Positions 43,482 through 52,666 of a stretch of 64,000 nt of DNA are shown piece after piece (positions within the stretch are counted from its first letter, which is position 1; each line of letters opens with the position of its first letter). Position numbers and translations under genes: made by a program. The notes below the pieces were generated by a model, which did not search any database, was not told where the DNA came from, and saw nothing but the letters and a program-made list of their open reading frames with translations. Location of the stretch: NCBI RefSeq assembly GCF_029504395.1, contig NZ_JAQFIF010000001.1, forward strand, positions 434,001 through 498,000, written 5' to 3'. Source of the DNA: Arthrobacter sp. ES3-54 (lineage in GTDB: Bacteria; Actinomycetota; Actinomycetes; Actinomycetales; Micrococcaceae).

Positions 43482-46400
43482 ATGGGCAAGACCGCGAGGA
43501 TCGGCAACAGCCTCATCAGTCCCCCTGAGTTGCGCGGAAAAATGTCGATGATCGGTGGTTCGGAGGGGGGAACCATCCTGACATCGGCTGCGCCGGATCA
43601 GGCGGCGCGCTGGCGTCGTGGCGAGCGGTTGGACCAACTTTTTGAGGACAGCTGTGACCGGTTGCGGGAACAGGGGCTGGCCGCCCAGGTTGCCGTGGAT
43701 GCCGGGGACATCGTCCTGACCTACACGGAACTGGACGAACGGGCCAACCAGCTGGCGCGCCATCTCCTGGTGTGCGGTGCCCGGCCCGGTGACCGCATCG
43801 CGTTGCTGTTTGACCAGCCCTGGCGCGCCTACGTGGCGATGCTTGCCGTGCTGAAGATCCACGCTGCCTATGTTCCCCTTGACCCGGGGTTCCCGCCCGA
43901 CCGTCTCCAATACATTGTGGAAGACGCCAATGCGGCCATGATCCTCTCACTGTCACATTTGAGGGATCTTGTCCCTGAAGTGGCCGCCGTGACGGTGAGT
44001 GTTGATGAGGTGCAGGCGCAGATTGACGCCAAGGACACCGATCGGCTCAACGATGCGGAACTTGGCGGGACGAAGGATGAGCTGGCCTACATCATCTACA
44101 CCTCTGGGTCGACGGGCCGGCCGAAGGGCGTGGCAGTGGACCAGTCAAGCATCTGCAATTTTGTCCGGGTGGCCTCTGACATCTACGGCATTCAGTCCAC
44201 CGACCGCGTGTACCAAGGCATGACTATCGCTTTTGACTTTTCGGTGGAGGAAATCTGGGTTGCCTGGATGGTCGGAGCCACCCTGGTGCCTAAGCCGGGA
44301 CGTTCCAGCATGCTCGGTGCCGAGCTCGCGGAGTACCTGCAGGAAAAACGGATCACCGCTCTTTGCTGTGTACCCACACTGCTCGCGACGCTTGACGAGG
44401 ATCTGCCCGATTTGCGGTTCCTGCTGGTCTCCGGAGAGGCTTGCCCCAAGGACCTCGTCATGCGCTGGCATCGCCCCGGCCGTCGATTCCTTAATGTCTA
44501 TGGCCCGACCGAAGCTACAGTGACTGCCACGTGGTCGGTCCTCGACCCGGACCTGCCTGTCTCCCTAGGTGTGCCGTTGCCCACCTACACGGCGGTTATT
44601 GTGGATCCCGCTGAGCTCCGGGTCCTGCCGCGCGGCGAAACAGGGGAAATCGGCCTGGCAGGGGTTGGCCTGGCACGGGGGTACGTAAACCGTCAGGATC
44701 TGACGGACCGCGCCTTTGTCCCGGATTTCCTGGGAATCGAGAACAATCCCTCCGGCCGGATCTATCGCACCGGGGATCTCGGACGGGTGAACGACGACGG
44801 GCAACTCGAATACTTCGGCCGGATCGATACCCAGGTCAAAATACGCGGCTACCGCATCGAGCTGAGCGAAATCGAATCCGTCCTCCTGCAGCTCCCCGGA
44901 ATAGCGCAGGCCGTGGTTCAGACCTATGAACGGGAACCCGGAACTGTGGAACTCGCCGCCTACTACACGCCACGCCAGGACATCGCGGATATTGACGCCC
45001 ACGACCTCCACCGGATGCTGCGCACCAGGCTTCCCGGGTACATGGTTCCTGCCTATTTTGAACAGCTGGACGCCATTCCCATGATGGCCAGTGACAAGGT
45101 TGACAGGAAGCGGCTGCCGCGGCCAGAACACAGGATCAGTCAGGCGACCGCCGGGTCCTTCACGCCCCCAACAACCGCCGCCGAAGAGACTCTGGCGGTG
45201 CAGCTTGGCGCCGTGCTGAGTCTTGACAAGGTCTCTACCGATGCCCATTTCTTCAATGACCTCGGTGCCGACTCGTTGTTGATGGCGCGCTATTGCGCCC
45301 GCATCAGGAAAGAAACCGCCCTGCCGGCAGCCGCCATGCAGGATATTTATGAGAACCCGACGGTTCGGCAGCTCGCCGCGTGTCTGGAAGCCCGGCACAG
45401 TGAATCAGTCCTCCGCGCCGCCGTACCGGAAACCGACGCTGTGCTCCCGGCACCGATGCGCCCGGTCAGCTCCTTCCGCTACGCCATGTGTGGTGCAATC
45501 CAATTGCTGGCATTCTTCGGTTACCTGATGTACGCGGCCTGGTTGGTGGTATTTGGCTACGAATGGACGTCTGCGGGAACCAGCCCCGCTGACATGTGGC
45601 TCCGCTCCGTCGGTTTCGGTGCTGCCATGTTCGTGGTCCTGTCCGTGACGCCAATTATCGCCAAATGGGTCCTCGTTGGGCGGTGGAAGCCGGGCACCAT
45701 CCGGATTTGGAGCGCGGCCTATCTCCGTTTCTGGACGGTGAAGACACTGACTCGGGCAAATCCACTCGTTTTGTTTGCCGGGTCTCCGCTCTACGTGGTG
45801 TACCTGCGGCTCCTGGGTGCAAAGATCGGCAAAGGTGTAGTGATCTTCTCCCGGCAGGTGCCCGCGTGCCCGGACCTGTTCACGGTTGGTGACAATACCG
45901 TCATCCACAAAGACTCCTCGTTCCTCTGCTACCGGGCACATGCCGGCATTATCGAGAAGGGTCCGGTGACGCTGGGACGAAACGTGCTTGTCTCTGAGCG
46001 AACCACTCTCGACATCGGAACATCGATGGGCAATGACACCCAGCTCGGGCATGCCTCGTCGCTACAGGCTTCACAGGCCGTACCGGACGGACAGGTCTGG
46101 CACGGTTCCCCTGCCGCACGCACCAGCACGAATTACCGGAGAGTCCCCCCTGCCACCTGCAGCACGCGCCGGAGAGTCCTCTTCACCCTGCTCCAGCTGT
46201 TCAACCGTCTGGTCCTGGTGGTTCCGACGGCGGTTCTGGGCCTGGCCCTATTCCTGCCGGCGTACCTGAACACCGGGCACCTGCAGCTGGGCGTTTTCAC
46301 ATTCTTTGTCGAAGTAGCGGCCGTATCACTCATTGTGTTCATTGCAGGGCTGTTCACCGGCCTGGTGATCGTCGTTTGCGTTCCGCGTCTCCTGAACGTC

Positions 46401-47756
46401 TTCCTTAAGCCTGATGTGGTGTATCCGCTCTACGGCTGGCACTTTTCGATCCATCGGATGATTATGCGTATCTCGAACGTCCGGACGTACAAAGACATCT
46501 TCGGCGACAGCTCCTACATCGTGCACTACCTCAAGGCGCTGGGCTGGAACTTGGGCAAGGTCCAGCAAACAGGATCTAACTTCGGCCCCACACTGGGCCA
46601 CGAGTCGCCATTCCTCAGCTCGGTAGGAACCGGGACCATGGTTTCAGACGGCCTCAACATGATGAACGCCGACTACACCAACACCTCCTTCCGGCTCTCG
46701 CGGGTCCAGATCGCCGGCCGCAACTTCCTGGGAAATGGCATTACGTTTCCCATGGGAGCCCGGGTGGGGGAGAACTGCCTGCTGGCTACGAAGGTAATGA
46801 TTCCGATTGACGGCCCGGTCCGCAGGGATGTGGGGCTGCTGGGGTCGCCGGCCTTTGAGATTCCCCGGTCCGTTCAGCGTGACGCACAGTTTGACGAACT
46901 GAAGATCGCGGAGGAAATGGAACGGCGTCTTCCGGCAAAGAACCGGCACAACATTTTGAGCATGGTGCTGTTCCTGGCCGAACGCTGGTTCCTGTTGTTC
47001 GTTGCCACACTTGCCGGCGCCATCGCCGTAACGGCACATAGTTTCCTGGGTGTGCTGGCCGTCGCCGGCTCAATGTTCGGCTTGATCGTATTCCGAGTAC
47101 TGTTTGGCTCCCTGGTGGAGCGTTCGGTCATGGGATTCCGCCGCCTGAAGCCGCAATACTGCTCCATCTACGACAGCTACTTCTGGCGGCACGAACGTCT
47201 CTGGAAACTGCTGGCCGTGGGAGCCTACAACGGGACCCCATTCAAACCCATGATCTGGAGGCTGTTGGGCGTCAAGGTGGGTAAACGGCTCTACGACGCC
47301 GGCCTGAACATGCCGGAAAAAACCCTCGTCACGATCGGCGATGACTGCACGGTCAACGAGGGAACACACGTCCAGGGCCACTCGATGGAGGACGGCACGT
47401 TCAAGTCCGACTACATCGTGATTGGCAACCGGTGTTCCCTTGGCGTGGACAGTTGGGTCAACTACGGAGTGACGATGCAGGATGGTTCGTCACTCGGTCC
47501 CGATGCCCTGCTGATGAAGGGCGAAGACGTCCCGGAGAATGCTGCATATTCCGGGAACCCGGCCCGCGAAGTGATGAACCCCGCCGCGCCCGCAACCCTT
47601 CCGGCCCTGGCCTCTAGCGGACCGCGGCACAGGGACGCTGTCGCGGCGGCTAGGGGCCGCCAGAAGCTGCCAAAGGGAGCCCACGGCGCCCACGGAACGC
47701 ACGGGACGCACCGGGCTTCGCGGGACAAGGCGGGGACACCGAGTTCTGGTTCCTAG
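43482..47756 (+). CDS. Pls-like membrane-bound NRPS (cationic poly-amino acid synthetase)
   Basis: This 1424-residue protein has an adenylation domain (about 45-545: YTSGSTGRPKG near 205, FDFSVEEIW near 250, YGPTEAT near 340, YRTGDLG near 428), a carrier domain with the phosphopantetheine Ser598 in LGADSLL, then six TM helices in three pairs (about 670-735, 900-970, 1160-1210) separating three left-handed-helix-like domains (about 745-890, 1000-1150, 1225-1380). No condensation or thioesterase domain is present. This is the architecture of epsilon-poly-L-lysine synthetase. The stop overlaps the convergent RND stop by four bases. Confidence 0.9.
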   Translation: MGKTARIGNSLISPPELRGKMSMIGGSEGGTILTSAAPDQAARWRRGERLDQLFEDSCDRLREQGLAAQVAVDAGDIVLTYTELDERANQLARHLLVCGARPGDRIALLFDQPWRAYVAMLAVLKIHAAYVPLDPGFPPDRLQYIVEDANAAMILSLSHLRDLVPEVAAVTVSVDEVQAQIDAKDTDRLNDAELGGTKDELAYIIYTSGSTGRPKGVAVDQSSICNFVRVASDIYGIQSTDRVYQGMTIAFDFSVEEIWVAWMVGATLVPKPGRSSMLGAELAEYLQEKRITALCCVPTLLATLDEDLPDLRFLLVSGEACPKDLVMRWHRPGRRFLNVYGPTEATVTATWSVLDPDLPVSLGVPLPTYTAVIVDPAELRVLPRGETGEIGLAGVGLARGYVNRQDLTDRAFVPDFLGIENNPSGRIYRTGDLGRVNDDGQLEYFGRIDTQVKIRGYRIELSEIESVLLQLPGIAQAVVQTYEREPGTVELAAYYTPRQDIADIDAHDLHRMLRTRLPGYMVPAYFEQLDAIPMMASDKVDRKRLPRPEHRISQATAGSFTPPTTAAEETLAVQLGAVLSLDKVSTDAHFFNDLGADSLLMARYCARIRKETALPAAAMQDIYENPTVRQLAACLEARHSESVLRAAVPETDAVLPAPMRPVSSFRYAMCGAIQLLAFFGYLMYAAWLVVFGYEWTSAGTSPADMWLRSVGFGAAMFVVLSVTPIIAKWVLVGRWKPGTIRIWSAAYLRFWTVKTLTRANPLVLFAGSPLYVVYLRLLGAKIGKGVVIFSRQVPACPDLFTVGDNTVIHKDSSFLCYRAHAGIIEKGPVTLGRNVLVSERTTLDIGTSMGNDTQLGHASSLQASQAVPDGQVWHGSPAARTSTNYRRVPPATCSTRRRVLFTLLQLFNRLVLVVPTAVLGLALFLPAYLNTGHLQLGVFTFFVEVAAVSLIVFIAGLFTGLVIVVCVPRLLNVFLKPDVVYPLYGWHFSIHRMIMRISNVRTYKDIFGDSSYIVHYLKALGWNLGKVQQTGSNFGPTLGHESPFLSSVGTGTMVSDGLNMMNADYTNTSFRLSRVQIAGRNFLGNGITFPMGARVGENCLLATKVMIPIDGPVRRDVGLLGSPAFEIPRSVQRDAQFDELKIAEEMERRLPAKNRHNILSMVLFLAERWFLLFVATLAGAIAVTAHSFLGVLAVAGSMFGLIVFRVLFGSLVERSVMGFRRLKPQYCSIYDSYFWRHERLWKLLAVGAYNGTPFKPMIWRLLGVKVGKRLYDAGLNMPEKTLVTIGDDCTVNEGTHVQGHSMEDGTFKSDYIVIGNRCSLGVDSWVNYGVTMQDGSSLGPDALLMKGEDVPENAAYSGNPAREVMNPAAPATLPALASSGPRHRDAVAAARGRQKLPKGAHGAHGTHGTHRASRDKAGTPSSGS

Positions 47757-50700
47757 TGCGAACCCGTTGGTAGGGCAGCGTCTTCGGGGAAGTCATCCGG
47801 GAAGTCCTCGGCCACGGCCGGCGCGGAATGACGCCCGCGGGGCAGGGACTTTTGCAGGGCCTTGCGTTCACGCCGTCCTTCCACGAGCCGGTACAGCACG
47901 GGGACCAGGATGAGCGTGAGGGCGGTTGAGGAGATCAGGCCGCCGATCACCACGATTGCCAGGGGTTGGGAGATGAAGCCGCCGCCGCCGGTCAGGCCCA
48001 GCGCCATTGGTGTCAGGGCGAACACCGTGGCGAGGGCCGTCATGAGGATTGGACGGAGGCGCTGGCGGGCGCCGTGCGTGATCGCGTCCGCCACGCCCAT
48101 CCCGGGCTCCCCGTTGCGGGGCTGGCGGTACTGGTTAATGAGGTCGATCAGAACAATCGCGTTGGTCACCACGATGCCCACGAGCATCAGCATACCGATC
48201 AGCGACGGGAGCCCCAACGGCACGCCGGTCACCACGAGCAGGGCGATGGCTCCTGTCGCCGCAAATGGGATGGAGACCAGCAGGATCAGCGGCTGTATGA
48301 GGGATTTGAACGCAGCCACCATGATCACGTAGACGATCGCGACGGCGGCCAACAGCGCGAGGCCCAACTGCCGGAACGAGTCGGCCTGCTGGGTCGTGGC
48401 GCCTCCGATTGTGGCGGTGACCCCCGGCGGCAGCTGGACTGATTTGAGGCGGTTCTGCACTTCGGTGCTGACCGCGCCGAGGTTGGCGCCCGACGGCGTC
48501 ACCGAGACCCGGGCGGTGCGCTGGCCGTTGCTGGCGGTGATCGAGACAGGCACGTCGACCTGTTCCACGGAGGCGATGCTGCCCAGCGGGACGGCGCCGG
48601 CCGCCGTCGGGAGCGGGATCGCCCTTACCGCGGCGATACTCGTGAAGCGGGTGCCCTCGCCGATCCGGACCGGGAAGTCGATGGTGTCGATTCGGACTGT
48701 TCCCGCCGGAATCGGGCTGATCGTGGCGGCCAGGACCCCGGCCACGCGCTCCTCGTTCAGGCCGGCGGCGACGGCCTTGGCCCGGTCCACCTTGACCTGG
48801 ACCACCGGTTGGCTGGCGGCCAGGTTGGTGGCCACCTCGCTGCTGCCCGGGACCCCGTCCATGGCCTTGACCATCGCGTCACTGGCGGTCCGGAGGTCGG
48901 CGGTCGAGGCCGCTTTGAGGGTGATGTCCACGGTCGATGACGTGCCGAAGCCGCCCTGCTGGGAACCGACGGTGATCTTGCCGGCGTCGCCGAGTTGGGC
49001 GAGCTCGCTGCGGACGGTGTCCTGGAGCTTTGCCTGGTTGGCCTTTTCGTTCGTCACCACCGTAAACGTCGAATTCGATGCGCCGCTGGAGAGCAGGGCC
49101 GAGAAACCGGTCTGGGCGTTGCCGGTGGTGGACTGGACGTCCTTGACTCCGTCGATGCCCCGCAGGACACTCTCGACCCGGATCGCCGATGCGCTGGCCT
49201 CGGCCAGGCTGGTGCCGGCCGGCATGGCCTGCCGGACGGTCATGCTGTTCTCGCCGGAGCGGCCGAGCAGATCGGTGGCGAGCAGCGGGGACATCGCCAC
49301 GGTTCCGCCGAGTACCAGCGCCGCGGCGATCAGCGTGAGGACCGGGTGCCGCTGGGTACCGGCGAGGACGGGCAGGTAGCCGCGCTGTAGGAGCGTGCGC
49401 TGCTCGGCTTGATGCGCCTTGGCGGCAATGCCAGCGGCAGAACCTGCGGCAGAACCAGCCGCAGGATCTGCGGCAGAACCAGCGGCACGGGCACCGGCAG
49501 CGGAGTCGGCGGGCGTGCGCAGGAACCAGTACGCCAGCACCGGCACGATGGTCAGCGAAACCAGCAGCGATGAGAGCAGGGCAATGGTCACAGTCAGGGC
49601 GAACGGCCGGAACAGCTCGCCGGCCAGATCGCCGACGAAGGCGATCGGCAGGAAGACGGCCACGGTGGTCAGGGTGGAGGCCGTGATGGCGCCGGCCACT
49701 TCGCGGATCGAGGTCAGGATCGCCGTGATCTTGGTTTCGCCGTAGCTCAGGTGCCGCTTGATGTTCTCGATGACCACGATCGAGTCGTCCACCACGCGGC
49801 CGATCGCGATGGTGAGCGCGCCCAGAGTCAGGATATTGAGCGAGTAGCCGGTGGCCGAGAGCCCGATGAACGTGATCAACAGGGACAGCGGGATGGACAC
49901 GGCAGTGACCAGGGTGGAGCGCACGGACATGAGGAACACCAGGATCACGGCGACGGCGAAGCCAAGGCCCAGCAGGCCCTCAGTGGTGAGGTCCTTGATC
50001 GACTTCTCGATAAACGGGGCCTGGTCGAAAACCGGGGTGAACTTGGCGTTGGAGCCAAGCTCTGCCTCGAGCTGCGGGATGGCGTCTTTGACCGCGTGGG
50101 AGATCGCGACGGTGTCGCCCTCGGGCTTCTTGGTCACGGACAGGGCGAGGGTTTCCTTGCCGTTCGTCCGCGTGATGGAGGTGCGGGCGTCCTCGACGAG
50201 GCTGACGTCCGCCACGCTGCCGATCGTCGCCGCATCGCGGGCCGCGCCCAGGGGGAGGGCCTTGATGGCGTCGAGGGAATCCACCGGGCTGCCGATCTGC
50301 AGCGAGAGGGTCTTGCCCTGCTCTTCGATGGTGCCGGCCGGAACCAGCGCGCCGTTGTTCTTCAGCGCCTCACTGATGGACTGTATGCTCGCACCCGACG
50401 CCGCCAGGTCCTGGGGCCGCGGCAGGATCTGGATGTGCTCGGTGGCGCCGCCGGTGACGTCGGCGCCCCTGACGCCGTCGAGCTTTTGCAGCCGGGGGAC
50501 GCTGAGCCGGGCGAGGTCGGCGTTCAGTTCGCTGAGGGGTTTATCCGAGGACACGGCCAGGAACACGATCGGGAAGTCGCTGATGCTCCCGGCGATCGCC
50601 TGCGGCTGGACGTCCTTCGGCAGGGCCTGCTTGGCGTTGGAGATGGCGCGGTCGATCTGGTTCCGCGCCCGGTCCAGGTTGGTGCCGTATGTGAACGCCA

Positions 50701-50980
50701 GAGTGATTTGGGAGACGCCGTTGCGCGAAGTTGACGACGTCGACTCCAGGCCCTCGACGCCGTTGAGCGCCGTTTCCAGCGGGGCGCTGATCTGTTTGTC
50801 GACCACTTCCGGCGACGCACCGGGCATCGAGGAGATGACGGTGATCTGCGGGAACTCGATGGACGGGATGAGCTCCTGCTTCAGCGAGGACATCGTGATC
50901 ACACCGAACACAGACGCGAACACAGTGATCAGGGCGATCAGGGCCCGGTTGGCGAGCGAGAGCTTTGCGAGCCGGAACAT
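47753..50980 (-). CDS. RND superfamily efflux permease (AcrB/SwrC-like)
   Basis: The 1075-residue protein has two RND halves: TM1 after residue 8 (LIALITVFASVFGVITM), a large porter domain, the TM4 motif with charged VVDDSIVVIENI near 400, and a second set ending LILVPVLYRLVEGRRE. It resembles HAE1-like permeases found in Gram-positives such as SwrC. A Gly/Ser/Ala-repeat insertion lies in the central cytosolic loop (about residues 495-522). Substrate unknown; no membrane-fusion protein is adjacent. It converges with the Pls-like gene, sharing a CTAG overlap. Confidence 0.87.
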   Translation of the reverse strand: MFRLAKLSLANRALIALITVFASVFGVITMSSLKQELIPSIEFPQITVISSMPGASPEVVDKQISAPLETALNGVEGLESTSSTSRNGVSQITLAFTYGTNLDRARNQIDRAISNAKQALPKDVQPQAIAGSISDFPIVFLAVSSDKPLSELNADLARLSVPRLQKLDGVRGADVTGGATEHIQILPRPQDLAASGASIQSISEALKNNGALVPAGTIEEQGKTLSLQIGSPVDSLDAIKALPLGAARDAATIGSVADVSLVEDARTSITRTNGKETLALSVTKKPEGDTVAISHAVKDAIPQLEAELGSNAKFTPVFDQAPFIEKSIKDLTTEGLLGLGFAVAVILVFLMSVRSTLVTAVSIPLSLLITFIGLSATGYSLNILTLGALTIAIGRVVDDSIVVIENIKRHLSYGETKITAILTSIREVAGAITASTLTTVAVFLPIAFVGDLAGELFRPFALTVTIALLSSLLVSLTIVPVLAYWFLRTPADSAAGARAAGSAADPAAGSAAGSAAGIAAKAHQAEQRTLLQRGYLPVLAGTQRHPVLTLIAAALVLGGTVAMSPLLATDLLGRSGENSMTVRQAMPAGTSLAEASASAIRVESVLRGIDGVKDVQSTTGNAQTGFSALLSSGASNSTFTVVTNEKANQAKLQDTVRSELAQLGDAGKITVGSQQGGFGTSSTVDITLKAASTADLRTASDAMVKAMDGVPGSSEVATNLAASQPVVQVKVDRAKAVAAGLNEERVAGVLAATISPIPAGTVRIDTIDFPVRIGEGTRFTSIAAVRAIPLPTAAGAVPLGSIASVEQVDVPVSITASNGQRTARVSVTPSGANLGAVSTEVQNRLKSVQLPPGVTATIGGATTQQADSFRQLGLALLAAVAIVYVIMVAAFKSLIQPLILLVSIPFAATGAIALLVVTGVPLGLPSLIGMLMLVGIVVTNAIVLIDLINQYRQPRNGEPGMGVADAITHGARQRLRPILMTALATVFALTPMALGLTGGGGFISQPLAIVVIGGLISSTALTLILVPVLYRLVEGRRERKALQKSLPRGRHSAPAVAEDFPDDFPEDAALPTGSH

Positions 50981-51085
50981 CTCATGGTCTCCTGGTGGGT
51001 CGAGAACGTACTGCCAACGGGGACGTCAATGAGTTGCAGCGGTCCCAAACCAGCAGTGTAGACCAGCCCTAGCCCGACACCCGGC

Positions 51086-52588
51086 TTAGTTGCGGGCGGA
51101 GACCTCTTCGAGTTGCAGCGTCTTAGCCGTCTCGGCCTCCAGCTGCGCGGCGAGCTCAGGGTTGTCGTTGAGCTTGACGCCGTAGCCGGGCATCATGTCC
51201 TTGAGCTTGGACTGCCAGCCCTTGAAGTTCTTGGGGAAGGACTTCTGGAGCAGCTCGATCATGATCGGCACGGCCGTGGACGCGCCCGGGGAGGCGCCGA
51301 GCAGGGCGCCGATGGTGCCGTCACGGCCGGCAATGACCTCGGTGCCGAACTGCAGCACGCCGCCCTTCTTCGGGTCCTTTTTGATGATCTGGACCCGCTG
51401 GCCGGCGGTGATGAGCTCCCAGTCACCGTCCTGGGCCTCCGGGTAGTACTCCCGCAGGGCCCCCACCTTGTCGCCGTGGCGCTTGGCGACCTCCTTGATC
51501 AGGTAGGCGGTGAGATCCATGTTGTCCTTGGCCACGGCAAGCATCGGGATGATGTTGGAGGGGCGGATGGACAGCGGCAGGTCCAGGTAGGAGCCGTTCT
51601 TGAGGAAGTTCGTGGAGAAGCCGGCATAGGGGCCGAACAGCAGGGAGCGCTTGCCGTTGACGTAGCGCGTATCCAGGTGCGGCACGGACATGGGCGGGGC
51701 GCCGACGGATGCCTGGCCGTAGACCTTCGCGCTGTGCTGGGCCGCGAGGGCCTCGTCGGTGCAGCGGAAGAACTGGCCGGAGACAGGGAAGCCGCCAAAC
51801 CCCTTGCTTTCCGGGATGCCGGAAGCCTGCAGCAGGTGCAGGGCGCCGCCGCCGGCGCCGACGAATACGAATTTCGCGTGGATGGAGCCGTGCTCACCGG
51901 ACTGGGGGTGCTTGAGCGACAGGTCCCAGCCGCCGCCGGACGCGCGCTTGATGTCACTGACGTTGTGGCCGTAGTTGATCTCCACGCCGTTGTTGCCCAG
52001 GTACGTGGTCAGCTCGCGGGTCAGGGCGCCGAAGTCGACGTCGGTGCCCTCGGCTGCGCGGGTTGCCGCGACGCTCTGCTTGGGGTCGCGGCCCTTGACG
52101 ATCAGCGGGGCCCACTTGGCGATCTGGGCGTGGTCCTCGGAGTACTCCATCGACCGGAACAGCGGGTTCGGCTTGAGGGCCTCGTAGCGGGTGCGGAGGA
52201 ACTTGGCGTGGTCCTCGCCGATCACGAAGCTCATGTGCGGAACGGTGTTGATGAAGCCCTTGGGGGAGCCGATCAGGGAATTCGAGACTAGGTGGGACCA
52301 GAACTGGCGGGACAGCTGGAACTGCTCGTTGATGTTCAGGGCCTTGCCGGGGTCCACCGAGCCGTCTTTGGCTGCGGGGGAGTAATTAAGCTCACACAGG
52401 GCCGCGTGTCCGGTGCCGGCGTTGTTCCACGGGCCGGAGCTTTCCAGTCCCGGTTCGTCGAGCTTCTCGAACAGTGAAATGGTCCAGGTCGGCTCAAGCT
52501 GCTTGATGAAAGCACCGAGAGTGGCGCTCATGATGCCGCCGCCAATCAGGACGACGTCGGCATGTTGGGTCTTGGAAATGAAAGTCAC
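51086..52588 (-). CDS. mqo: Malate:quinone oxidoreductase
   Basis: The 500-residue peripheral flavoprotein oxidises malate to oxaloacetate and reduces the membrane quinone. It has an N-terminal FAD motif [34 protein letters not shown] near 52, [18 protein letters not shown] near 300 and the C-terminal [17 protein letters not shown]. It feeds electrons from the TCA cycle into respiration. The start is GTG 52588. Confidence 0.94.
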   Translation of the reverse strand: MTFISKTQHADVVLIGGGIMSATLGAFIKQLEPTWTISLFEKLDEPGLESSGPWNNAGTGHAALCELNYSPAAKDGSVDPGKALNINEQFQLSRQFWSHLVSNSLIGSPKGFINTVPHMSFVIGEDHAKFLRTRYEALKPNPLFRSMEYSEDHAQIAKWAPLIVKGRDPKQSVAATRAAEGTDVDFGALTRELTTYLGNNGVEINYGHNVSDIKRASGGGWDLSLKHPQSGEHGSIHAKFVFVGAGGGALHLLQASGIPESKGFGGFPVSGQFFRCTDEALAAQHSAKVYGQASVGAPPMSVPHLDTRYVNGKRSLLFGPYAGFSTNFLKNGSYLDLPLSIRPSNIIPMLAVAKDNMDLTAYLIKEVAKRHGDKVGALREYYPEAQDGDWELITAGQRVQIIKKDPKKGGVLQFGTEVIAGRDGTIGALLGASPGASTAVPIMIELLQKSFPKNFKGWQSKLKDMMPGYGVKLNDNPELAAQLEAETAKTLQLEEVSARN

Positions 52589-52666
52589 AATCAGTCTCCG
52601 ATAGCAGCGGCTCTGGCTGTCACAGAATATCCCGCACCGCCCACTAACTGAAATTGGCCCCGTGCG

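Noticed and set aside
43482..47756. Siderophore or ordinary NRPS
   Set aside because: There is no condensation, epimerisation or thioesterase domain; the six TM helices with three tandem domains match Pls-type polymerases instead.
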